Of a stretch of 64,000 nucleotides of DNA, positions 44,482 through 52,274 are shown piece by piece; the first letter of the stretch is position 1; each line of letters opens with the position of its first letter. Source of the stretch: Bacillota bacterium (lineage in GTDB: Bacteria; Bacillota; Clostridia; Lachnospirales; Lachnospiraceae); NCBI GenBank assembly GCA_023418475.1, contig JAEZZO010000079.1:1-64000 (forward strand), given 5' to 3'. The notes under the pieces are model-generated. The model did no database searches, had not been told where the DNA came from, and saw only the letters and a program-made list of their open reading frames with translations. The position numbers and the translations under genes are program-made.

Positions 44482-45807
44482 TTATTTAAGCTTGATCTGT
44501 GCAGTTAACTCCTCTTGTGCTTGTTTTAAAGCATCTTCGGCAGTTATACTGCCAGCTGCTGCAGCCGCTAATTTCTTCGTTATAATATCAGACATAAGAC
44601 TATATTGCTCAATTACCGGAGGTGTAATTAAATACTGCAGGGAATCAAATACCGCCTTTCTGTTTGCTGGAGGTGTTATCGTAAGATAACTTGACAGTAC
44701 CGTCTGATCCTTGATCGCAGGCAGATCCCATCCTGCATCGATACGCATTTTCGCTGCCTCCGGACTGGAAGCAAGCCAGTTAATCCAGGTAGTAGCTGCT
44801 TCCTTCTTCTCGCTGTCCTTATTCACAACATAAGCATTGGAGAAGAAATGTGTCGCTTTCTGCTTCTCACCTGGCTCCACACAGATATCCCATTTAAACT
44901 TGCATCCGTCCGCAAAGGTACTAAAGGCCCAGATGCCGGTAGGAATCATGCCTAATCGTCCGCTCATAAATAAATCCCAATCCCCCATTCCACCCATCTG
45001 CTCCTGCGTAGGTTGAACATTTGATTTTACAACCCGATCCACCATCATACTGGCTGCCGCAAGGTTTTCCGGGGTATCTACTGTAAATGCGGTCTTATCC
45101 GCATTTAATAAGCTTCCGCCATACTGTGCCGCTACTTTAAAAAATTCATTGTATGTAATCGGTGCGTAAATACCATAAATATCATTCCCGAGAGCTCTGA
45201 TTGCTTCTGCCGCCTTCTGTGCATCGTCCCAGGTCCAGTTTTCATTCGGGTAATCAATTTTCGCTTGATCAAACAAGTCCTTGTTATAGAAGAGTAAAAC
45301 ATTGGAGAAACATCCCGGAACACCATACTGTTTTCCATCAATCTTAAATGCATTTAGCGCTGTATCATTTATTCCGCTGGTATCTACCCCTGTTATTTCC
45401 GCAAGAACTCCCTTGGATGCATACGCAGCGAAATTTTCAATATTTAGTTCATAGCAATCCGGTGCTGTCCCGCCTGCAACTCTGGTCTGCATTTGTGTGA
45501 AATAGTCATTATAACCAATTGTTTCAATTTCAACCGTTATATTCGGATACTCCTTATGAAACGCCTCATACATTGCCTTCAGCGTCTCTTCCTTCCCCCC
45601 TGAGGAATTAAAATTGCAAAAAGTGATGGTTACAGGCTTCTCCGCTTCCTTTGTTACCTCTGGTGCTTTGCTTGTCTGAGGCTCAACTGTCACTGTAGAA
45701 GTAGTCTCCGGCGTTGCATTCGTGTCTTTTGCTGTATCTTTCTTCTGACATGCAGTAAAAGGAACTAACATCGTAACCACTAACAGCATAGCTATAATTC
45801 TTTTCAT
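44482..45807 (-). CDS. Sugar-binding lipoprotein of an ABC importer
   Basis: The protein (441 residues from ATG 45807, seven bases after GGGAGG) has a lipoprotein signal (MKRIIAMLLVVTMLVPFTAC, cysteine 20), a Thr/Glu-rich linker and a family-1 solute-binding domain (ITFCNFNSSGGKEETLKAMY to the C-terminus). It captures oligosaccharide at the cell surface. It is the first gene of the operon binding protein, two permeases, GH31, under a strong promoter with LacI-type operators. Confidence 0.93.
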   Translation of the reverse strand: MKRIIAMLLVVTMLVPFTACQKKDTAKDTNATPETTSTVTVEPQTSKAPEVTKEAEKPVTITFCNFNSSGGKEETLKAMYEAFHKEYPNITVEIETIGYNDYFTQMQTRVAGGTAPDCYELNIENFAAYASKGVLAEITGVDTSGINDTALNAFKIDGKQYGVPGCFSNVLLFYNKDLFDQAKIDYPNENWTWDDAQKAAEAIRALGNDIYGIYAPITYNEFFKVAAQYGGSLLNADKTAFTVDTPENLAAASMMVDRVVKSNVQPTQEQMGGMGDWDLFMSGRLGMIPTGIWAFSTFADGCKFKWDICVEPGEKQKATHFFSNAYVVNKDSEKKEAATTWINWLASSPEAAKMRIDAGWDLPAIKDQTVLSSYLTITPPANRKAVFDSLQYLITPPVIEQYSLMSDIITKKLAAAAAGSITAEDALKQAQEELTAQIKLK

Positions 45808-45836
45808 TTCCAATCCTCCCAATCATTTATTTTTGC

Positions 45837-45848
45837 TTAAGCGCTTAA
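45837..45848. promoter_or_regulatory. LacI-type operator, perfect palindrome
   Basis: TTAAGCGCTTAA is a perfect 12-bp palindrome just upstream of the ribosome site of the binding-protein gene. A second imperfect copy lies 74 bases upstream, a spacing that would allow looping by a LacI tetramer or two dimers. Confidence 0.7.
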
Positions 45849-45910
45849 ATAAATTCGTAAAAAAAATACACTATTATGCAATTAATTGTTAATATAATAA
45901 TCATTTTTCA

Positions 45911-45933
45911 TTTAACCGCTTAAATAAATTATA
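45911..45933 (-). promoter_or_regulatory. LacI-type operator overlapping the start site of the sugar operon
   Basis: TTTAACCGCTTAAA (45911-45924) matches the TTAAGCGCTTAA site with one central change and sits directly downstream of the -10 box (complement of 45928-45933). Confidence 0.65.
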
Positions 45934-45956
45934 AAATAATACAGTTGAATTGTCAA
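45928..45956 (-). promoter_or_regulatory. Consensus sigma-A promoter of the sugar ABC-GH31 operon
   Basis: Consensus TTGACA (complement of 45951-45956) and TATAAT (complement of 45928-45933) are exactly 17 bases apart on the minus strand. Such a strong promoter fits repressor control. Confidence 0.85.
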
Positions 45957-46031
45957 GTAAATTCTTGTTAACGATTATCGTTTCTCCAATAATCTTTACA
46001 ATATTCAGGCTAGTCAAAATCCGAACATTGT

Positions 46032-46118
46032 ACTGTAACCAATAATAAGCTTCCCTGAAATTACAGATTTATAAACGAAACCTGTAAATAGCAAAGAAGC
46101 TTATCATTGGACTGTAAC
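46032..46118. repeat. 72-bp inverted-repeat unit with flanking direct repeats, MITE-like
   Basis: CCAATAATAAGCTTC (46039-46053) and GAAGCTTATCATTGG (46096-46110) are terminal inverted repeats with one mismatch, and ACTGTAAC occurs as a direct repeat on both sides (46032-46039, 46111-46118). A nested TTACAG/CTGTAA stem lies inside. The layout fits a miniature transposable element with a 7-8-base target duplication, but it could also be the end hairpin of the HD-GYP transcript. Confidence 0.55.
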
Positions 46119-46134
46119 TTATCTGTTTTTTTAC

Positions 46135-46992
46135 TCACTCTATCCGCAAATTTGAAAGTATTTCTACTATCTCAATCTTTCTTTCTTCTATCAAATCATG
46201 ATACTCATTTTCACAGCGAACCAATGGTTTTGTTCTCTCTTCCGGATTGACATATACAATCTCACCTACAAGTTCATTACTTAGCCGTACGGTGCTTCCG
46301 GAATAAAAATCAGATATATGTTTTAAAAAGATCTGACATATCTGCGGATCCAGAGAAGCAAAACTGCTTTCCTCAATTTCTTCTACCGCTTTAAAGGGTG
46401 AACTCTTCGTATGATACGACTTCGTTGCTGTGATTGCATCATAAATATCCGCTACAGCAATAATTCTTGAAAACAAATTGATTTCTTCCCCTTTTTTTCC
46501 TCTCGGATAACCTGATCCGTCATTTCTCTCATGATGATATAATACACCCAGTAAAATCTCCGGTTCCAGAACATTTAAATCAGCCAGCAAACTATATCCA
46601 TAGATTGGATGCCTTCTTATTTCTCCCATTTCCTGATAGGTTAATTTATCAGGCTTATTTAAAATACTATCTCTGATTTTGGCCTTACCAATATCATGCA
46701 ATAAACCGGTACAAACAATTTTCTCAAGATCCTTTTCCGACAGCTTCATCCATTTCCCAATCACATATGCAACTAGCGCAACATTCACCGGATGGGAGTA
46801 AAGATATGGATTTTTATCCTGAACAGCATTTAACAATACCATAAAATTAGTGTTGGAACTTAGATATTCGCAGATCTGTACGGAACATTTTCTAATTAAA
46901 ACAATATTTATTTTTCTCTTGAACCTAACATCCTCAACAAGATCTCGCTCCGCACGAATGCATTGATCATAGATTTCATGATAATTTATCAC
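46135..46992 (-). CDS. HD-GYP cyclic di-GMP phosphodiesterase
   Basis: The 285-residue protein contains an HD-GYP domain with the metal-binding HDIGK (about 103-107), RHPIYGYSLL (about 129-138), HHERNDGSGYPRG (about 150-162) and ADIYDAI motifs. All catalytic residues appear intact, so it should hydrolyse cyclic di-GMP to GMP. No receiver or membrane domain is attached; the N-terminal ~70 residues may sense a partner. It starts with GTG, 31 bases after a small Cys-rich gene, so the two are a pair. Confidence 0.92.
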   Translation of the reverse strand: MINYHEIYDQCIRAERDLVEDVRFKRKINIVLIRKCSVQICEYLSSNTNFMVLLNAVQDKNPYLYSHPVNVALVAYVIGKWMKLSEKDLEKIVCTGLLHDIGKAKIRDSILNKPDKLTYQEMGEIRRHPIYGYSLLADLNVLEPEILLGVLYHHERNDGSGYPRGKKGEEINLFSRIIAVADIYDAITATKSYHTKSSPFKAVEEIEESSFASLDPQICQIFLKHISDFYSGSTVRLSNELVGEIVYVNPEERTKPLVRCENEYHDLIEERKIEIVEILSNLRIE

Positions 46993-47023
46993 GTTTGTAC
47001 CCGCTCTTTTCTCATGTCGTAGT

Positions 47024-47296
47024 TTATATTTTTTTATTTTGAAATCTGCAAATCCCTGTATCTGTTACAATACTGTTTTCTAAACCGAAATCCACGTATT
47101 TACAGGTCCAGCATTCCTTACGCTGCAAAAAAGTATCTGGATGTTTTTTATAAAAGGAACAAAAATCAGTTGATTCTACAGAAATCTCTTTTTTGCAGGA
47201 CGCTACTTCTCCGGTCCTGTCAATATTTGAAAATGCCATGGAGTATCTCTCCTTGTAATAATCTTGGATATTATAGTCTGTATCTATGACTACCAT
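47024..47296 (-). CDS. Small Cys-rich protein paired with HD-GYP
   Basis: The product (90 residues from ATG 47296, which follows AGGTG; upstream in-frame starts to 47317 are possible) has no family I recognise. It has five cysteines in about 50 residues (CKKE, DFCSFY, ECWTCKY, GICRF), a CxxC pair among them, and a PAS-like opening VVIDTDYNIQDYYKERYSMAFSNI (family hint only). It could bind a metal, an Fe-S cluster or haem and pass a redox signal to the phosphodiesterase encoded 31 bases downstream; that role is inferred from pairing. Confidence 0.6.
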   Translation of the reverse strand: MVVIDTDYNIQDYYKERYSMAFSNIDRTGEVASCKKEISVESTDFCSFYKKHPDTFLQRKECWTCKYVDFGLENSIVTDTGICRFQNKKI

Positions 47297-47534
47297 TTTT
47301 ACACCTATCATTTTCAATACTATTTTCGCATATGTTTCTCACATATTTTTCACAAACATTATTCTATGTTTTAATTAACAAATACGATTCTGTAAATGAT
47401 CTTTCAAAAATCACAATACCCTTCTCTATCGCAAAAAACAATATCCATGGCATAATCGGTCTTGTTTTGGCATATTCGGTGTTACTGTTCGGTTCTAAAT
47501 AAAATATATAAACGACATAATTCTGGTGGGATCT

Positions 47535-49796
47535 TTAATTATGATTATGCTCTTTCAATAGGATATACGGTACACCTCCTTTGATTTCGATTTCTTCTAT
47601 TTTATTACCATAGGATACCACACATTTTTTATCGGTCATTGAAATAAGCCTGACAGAATGCAGTTCTCCCCTCTTCCAGATAATATCTACCGTTATATTG
47701 CCGCGTGCTCGAAGTCCCTTGACCTCTCCTTCTTCCCATTCATCCGGTAATGCAGGTAAAATTCGTATCATACCATCATGACTTTGTAGAAGCATTTCGG
47801 CAATACAGGCAGTAAGTCCTGTATTACCGTCCAGTTCATAAACATGATCAAATGCACCCGCGCCTCTTGTCGGTGGATGATAAACCATATTATTAGGCTC
47901 TAAAAGATTATTTATCATACTCTTTATATGTTGATACGCTTCTCTTCCATTGTGTAGTCTTGCCTCATATAACATCAGCATGGATCTTGCCCACCCGGTA
48001 TCTTCCCAGTTTTCAGGCGGCGTTAATTTTGCCTCAATCGTTTTCTTCGCTGCTTGGCATAGATCCGGTGTTTTCTCCACCGTAATCTGTGAGAAAGGAA
48101 ACAAACCAAGCAAATGACTGGTATGTCTGTGTTGTACGTCCGCCTGTAACAGATCATGATTCCATTCTGCAATCGTTCCTTCCTGCGTAATTCGTAGCGG
48201 CAAGAGTTTTGGAAGCTTTTCTTCTACTTCAGTATATAATTCTGTCTTTCCATTTTGCAATGTCTCGCAGGCTTCTTTATAAACCGTCAGCAATTCTCTG
48301 ATCATTACCATCTCATAGGTACAGCCGTTGCTGATTTGATATGCTCTACCCTGATACAGAAAGCTGTTCTCCGGAGAAATAGAAGGTCCACAGGTATAAT
48401 AAGCCTTTTCTTTCTCTTGAAACAGATATCCGCAAAAGAACTTTACAGATGACTCTAAGAGCGGAAACAGTATATCTTCCAGGTATTTTGTATCTTCCGT
48501 AAATAAATAATGTTCCCACATCTGCATCATTATCCATACCCCTCCGGTTGGACAGGGTGCAATCGGTGAAGCCCAGTATGGTGCTGCAAATCCCCAGGCA
48601 TTTGATACCAGTTCAGCAACCCAGCCCTTCAGCCCATAGCTTTCCTTCGCTGTGATAACTCCTGCCGGTGCTAATTCCTCTCTTATCCAGCCAAAAAGCG
48701 GTTCTGCTGTTTCGCTTAAATTCGTTACTTGTGAAGGCCAATAATTCATCTGCGTATTGATGTCCAGATGCATATCACAGCTCCATCCGATGCGGCAGGC
48801 AACATTATCGTTCCAAATTCCCTGTAAATGAGCCGGCAATACCGAATCCTCTCTGGAGCTTGAAAGGAGAAGATATCTTCCGTATTGAAACAGGAGGGGA
48901 AGATGATTTAAAAGCTCATCCTTTCCGGCTACATGAAGGCTTACACGATTCATAAAGTTACTTATATCCTCACTATGCCTGAGCTTCTGTTCCTCGTAAT
49001 CTTCTGCGCTGCATTTTAACACATGCTTTTTTACTTCCTTCCGCAGCTTGGCCGACACTTCTTTTGCAGAAGGAATACCTGTATTAAAATCTGTTTTCAT
49101 ATACAGATATATTTTTATGTCACTTGCTCCTTCCACAATAATTGCGTCATTTTGGGTAATACAGGTACCGTCTGTTACAAGGGAAGCATATCCCTCCAAA
49201 GAAACCCCGCATTGCTTATCACAATGCAGTTTCTCATAAGCATGACAGGAAAATAAAACGGCAGACTCCTGATACTTTACTTCCCCATATTCATTTGCGG
49301 ATTGAAAGGTAATTTTTATTTTAGGAGCTATATCCGTTTTAATATGATGTATTAAAATATTGTCCGGATGTGAAAGGAATAGTTCCTCCTTCACGATTTG
49401 ATTCTCCTTGTTAAAATTACAAGCTGCAATTCCATGTTCAATATCCAGTTCTCTTTGATAATCTGCTGATTGGTCATACGGGATCCCATAATCAATAAAA
49501 AGGCTTCCCACAGGAAGATTGGTACCATAATCATGACGAATCCCTATAAATTCTTTGGCTGCTTCATGAACCTTGTCATATTCGCCAGCTGAAGCTAATC
49601 TTCTCATTTCATAAAAAGCTTCGGCAGCGTTTTCCTGATTATTTTTATCACTTTTTTCTCCGCTGAAGAAAGTATTTTCTGATAACTCTATCCTGTTTAG
49701 TGGAAAGCTCCCATAAACCATTGCTCCCATATGCCCATTTCCAAGTGGAAATGCTTCTCCCCATCTGCCTGAAGGTTTCTTTCGTATTATTCTCAT
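47535..49796 (-). CDS. GH95 alpha-L-fucosidase/alpha-L-galactosidase
   Basis: The 753-residue enzyme has GH95 architecture: N-terminal beta-sandwich, linker, (alpha/alpha)6 barrel and C-terminal beta domain. The motif DINTQMNYWP (about 345-354) matches the base-assisting site, SISPENSF supplies the general acid Glu476, and ELDGNTG supplies Asp656. Relative to Bifidobacterium AfcA (Asn421/Asn423), the first asparagine appears as Asp345, which may alter specificity. Known members invertingly remove alpha-1,2-L-fucose or L-galactose, e.g. from xyloglucan side chains. No signal peptide is present. It lies between the two sugar ABC operons, with its own long upstream spacer. Confidence 0.9.
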   Translation of the reverse strand: MRIIRKKPSGRWGEAFPLGNGHMGAMVYGSFPLNRIELSENTFFSGEKSDKNNQENAAEAFYEMRRLASAGEYDKVHEAAKEFIGIRHDYGTNLPVGSLFIDYGIPYDQSADYQRELDIEHGIAACNFNKENQIVKEELFLSHPDNILIHHIKTDIAPKIKITFQSANEYGEVKYQESAVLFSCHAYEKLHCDKQCGVSLEGYASLVTDGTCITQNDAIIVEGASDIKIYLYMKTDFNTGIPSAKEVSAKLRKEVKKHVLKCSAEDYEEQKLRHSEDISNFMNRVSLHVAGKDELLNHLPLLFQYGRYLLLSSSREDSVLPAHLQGIWNDNVACRIGWSCDMHLDINTQMNYWPSQVTNLSETAEPLFGWIREELAPAGVITAKESYGLKGWVAELVSNAWGFAAPYWASPIAPCPTGGVWIMMQMWEHYLFTEDTKYLEDILFPLLESSVKFFCGYLFQEKEKAYYTCGPSISPENSFLYQGRAYQISNGCTYEMVMIRELLTVYKEACETLQNGKTELYTEVEEKLPKLLPLRITQEGTIAEWNHDLLQADVQHRHTSHLLGLFPFSQITVEKTPDLCQAAKKTIEAKLTPPENWEDTGWARSMLMLYEARLHNGREAYQHIKSMINNLLEPNNMVYHPPTRGAGAFDHVYELDGNTGLTACIAEMLLQSHDGMIRILPALPDEWEEGEVKGLRARGNITVDIIWKRGELHSVRLISMTDKKCVVSYGNKIEEIEIKGGVPYILLKEHNHN

Positions 49797-49943
49797 TCTT
49801 GTTTCTTTCCTTTCTTAATGTATAAGATTCAAGTGTCAAGTTCTCACGCTGATTTTTCAACACCTAGAATAATATAAGCCCGCGTAAGAATTAGACAGCC
49901 TCCGGCGGATGCAAACTCGCTTCGCTCGGCGCATTTATATAAT

Positions 49944-50018
49944 AAAAGCCTAAAAAATTATTTGCCGGATGAATATGAGTGCACTCATATTCATCTACAT
50001 AACCTGGATCAGGCTTTT
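49944..50018. repeat. Dispersed repeat family 2, copy B
   Basis: Outer stem AAAAGCCT (49944-49951) with AGGCTTTT (50011-50018); unpaired TTTGCCG at 49961-49967; inner perfect 28-bp palindrome (49968-49995) with half GATGAATATGAGTG. The same parts in the same orientation occur at 16504-16580. Confidence 0.7.
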
Positions 50019-50157
50019 GACAATCGAATCTATATAATAAAAGATTAGTATTTTTCCTAGTGAAATGATAAATCGGCTCTATAAATAAAATGCTTGTATC
50101 CGTATTATGATGTATCCGGGATTGGAATGTCAATGACTTGCTTTGCATAAATATTTT

Positions 50158-50278
50158 AGAACAAAATGTGTGCTTCGCACTCTCGCGATCCTAAGCCTAA
50201 TAAATGCACTACTTTTTGAAACTGCATATCCTACGGAGGGTTTTATTTCATAGGGTAATCTTTCCTATAAAATAAAAT
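50158..50278. repeat. Dispersed repeat family 1, copy C
   Basis: GAACAAAATGTGTGCTTCGC opens the unit, which ends in a 14-bp hairpin, TTTTATTTCATAGG (50241-50254) with CCTATAAAATAAAA (50264-50277), one mismatch. The rest of the 672-base spacer 49797-50468 holds only family 2 copy B and the terminator below; I see no gene in it. Confidence 0.65.
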
Positions 50279-50279
50279 A

Positions 50280-50349
50280 TAGGTAATTACGATCCATAAA
50301 TTTAATATTGAATTAAAATCAATTATTAAATTAATATCGTAATTACCTA
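50280..50349 (-). terminator. 70-base AT-rich hairpin after the second sugar ABC operon
   Basis: TAGGTAATTACGAT (50280-50293) pairs perfectly with ATCGTAATTACCTA (50336-50349), with further internal pairing between ATTTAATATTGA and TCAATTATTAAAT. On the minus strand a T-rich TATATTTTATTTTAT follows. It lies 120 bases past the last permease gene. Confidence 0.65.
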
Positions 50350-50468
50350 TTAAATATTGCTTTGCAACAAATTCTGGGATTATCATTTCACTATTTATTA
50401 AGTATTGACATTTATTAACGACTGCTTAATTAAGTATTGTTTTTTATTATTTTTTCTGTACTGTTTCC

Positions 50469-51287
50469 TTATTCTTTTACAGAACCGGAAGTCATACCTC
50501 CGACAATATACTTTTGACCGATCAGATATACGATAATAACCGGTATACAGGTAAGAATGATATCGGCAAATATATAATTCCAGTAGCTTGTATTCTTTCC
50601 GAAGAATTGATATACCGCCATCGTCATCGGGAACATCTTACTCTTGCTGGATAGGTACAGAGGGGTTAGGAAATCATTCCACACTCCCATAAACTGCAAA
50701 ATAAAGCAAGTAACTAACGTAGGCTTTAAAAGCGGAGTGATTATCTTAAAGAAAAGTGACAAGGGACCTGCACCGTCAATAACTGCTGCCTCATCGAGTT
50801 CTACCGGAATAGACAATATAAAGTTTCGGATCGTAAACACGCAAAATGGTATCATACCGCTCATGAAGGTGATTACAATTCCGGTTCTGGTATTATCTAA
50901 ATGAAATACATTCAGAACCTTCAGCAGAGTTACATAATTAACCGGAAAAAACAATCCACAGATAATAAAATAATATAAGAAATTGTTCAGCTTCGTACGT
51001 TTTCTGCAAACCACAAAGGATGCCATGGCACATGCTATCACAGCGATCGTCGTAGCAATCATGGAATACGAAAAGCTGTTAATAAAGCCCTGTATCAATC
51101 TGCCCTGTTCAATTACCTTCGAATAATTTGAAAACATCCACACCTTTGGCAGTGACAAGCTCATTCTTGCCGCTTCTCCCTTTGTTTTAAAAGAATTGAC
51201 TAAAACCATATAAAAGGGAAGAACGACAGCCAGGCTTAAGCAAATGCATACAATCTGTTTGATTATTTTATTAATAATCTTCTTCAT
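50469..51287 (-). CDS. Sugar ABC transporter permease, MalG type
   Basis: The 272-residue permease has six membrane helices and EAA loop DEAAVIDGAGPLSLFFKIIT (about 178-197). It starts on the last base of the upstream permease stop, with AAGGAGGT inside that gene, so translation is coupled. It ends the operon binding protein, permease, permease; no ATPase gene is included. Confidence 0.93.
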   Translation of the reverse strand: MKKIINKIIKQIVCICLSLAVVLPFYMVLVNSFKTKGEAARMSLSLPKVWMFSNYSKVIEQGRLIQGFINSFSYSMIATTIAVIACAMASFVVCRKRTKLNNFLYYFIICGLFFPVNYVTLLKVLNVFHLDNTRTGIVITFMSGMIPFCVFTIRNFILSIPVELDEAAVIDGAGPLSLFFKIITPLLKPTLVTCFILQFMGVWNDFLTPLYLSSKSKMFPMTMAVYQFFGKNTSYWNYIFADIILTCIPVIIVYLIGQKYIVGGMTSGSVKE

Positions 51288-52168
51288 TATTGCTGCACCT
51301 CCTTCTTACTCATAACCTTGACAACGATAATACCAATTACTGCCGTAATAACTAAAAGAATTGAATTTAATGCTGTGGACATTCCGTACTGACCATTTGA
51401 ATAAAGCTGATAAGAATAGGTCGTAAGCACCTCTGTATAATGACCTGGTCCGCCGTTCGTTAATACATAAACGATATCAAATACCTTAAGACCATAAGTA
51501 ATACCGAATACTAAGTTGATCATAATTGCACCTGTAAGCATCGGCAATGTGATCGCTCTTAATCTCTGCCAGAAGTTAGCACCATCAATCTGTGCCGCTT
51601 CATAATAGGACTTTGGGATTGTATTTAATCCGGCCAGGAAGATGGTCATAACATAACCGATACCACGCCATGCATCCACACCGTAAATAGATTTCCAGAC
51701 AACGTTTAAATCAGATAACCACTTTTGTTTTAGAATTCCAAGATGCAGCATATCCAAAATAGAATTCAGTAAACCTGTGTTATAATTCAGGATCGATTTA
51801 AATAACAGACCAATAATTACGAACGGCAAAATTGCCGGTAAATACAATAACGTTCTGTAGATACCCTTGCCCCGTACACCCTCCTGCAGTAAAATCGCCA
51901 GAAATAGTGCCGGTATAAGCTTTACTATGTTGGATATAATGGTAAAAATCAATGTGTTTCGAATACCCGATACATAACCCTTATTTGATGTAAAAATAGC
52001 AATATAATTTTGAATTCCTACAAAATGTGTTCCTTTAGAGGCACTAAAAGAACTCCAGTCCGTAAACGAATAAAAAACACCAAGGATACTGGGGATCAGA
52101 AAAAAAATCACATAAAGGGCCAACGGAATAATCAAAAACCATTGAGGATAAATTCTCTTCTTGTTCAT
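51287..52168 (-). CDS. Sugar ABC transporter permease, MalF type
   Basis: This 293-residue permease has six membrane helices and EAA loop EAAQIDGANFWQRLRAITLP. I choose ATG 52168 because GGAG lies seven bases upstream; ATG 52174, two codons earlier, is too near the site. Two GC-rich hairpins separate it from the binding-protein gene. Confidence 0.92.
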   Translation of the reverse strand: MNKKRIYPQWFLIIPLALYVIFFLIPSILGVFYSFTDWSSFSASKGTHFVGIQNYIAIFTSNKGYVSGIRNTLIFTIISNIVKLIPALFLAILLQEGVRGKGIYRTLLYLPAILPFVIIGLLFKSILNYNTGLLNSILDMLHLGILKQKWLSDLNVVWKSIYGVDAWRGIGYVMTIFLAGLNTIPKSYYEAAQIDGANFWQRLRAITLPMLTGAIMINLVFGITYGLKVFDIVYVLTNGGPGHYTEVLTTYSYQLYSNGQYGMSTALNSILLVITAVIGIIVVKVMSKKEVQQ

Positions 52169-52182
52169 AGTCATTCTCCATT

Positions 52183-52245
52183 CCGCCGCCAGGCGGCGGC
52201 TTTACCTTCTTTTAAAGATAGCGCAGAGGACGTTAACCTCTGCGC
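52183..52245 (-). promoter_or_regulatory. Two GC-rich hairpins between binding protein and permease genes
   Basis: CCGCCGCC/GGCGGCGG (52183-52199) lies just ahead of the permease ribosome site, and GCGCAGAGG/CCTCTGCGC (52221-52245) just after the binding-protein stop. They are not followed by T-runs. Such structures usually protect the binding-protein mRNA from 3' decay and lower permease output, so that more binding protein than channel is made. Confidence 0.65.
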
Positions 52246-52274
52246 CAACTCTTCTTACTGTATTAGCAGTGTTA

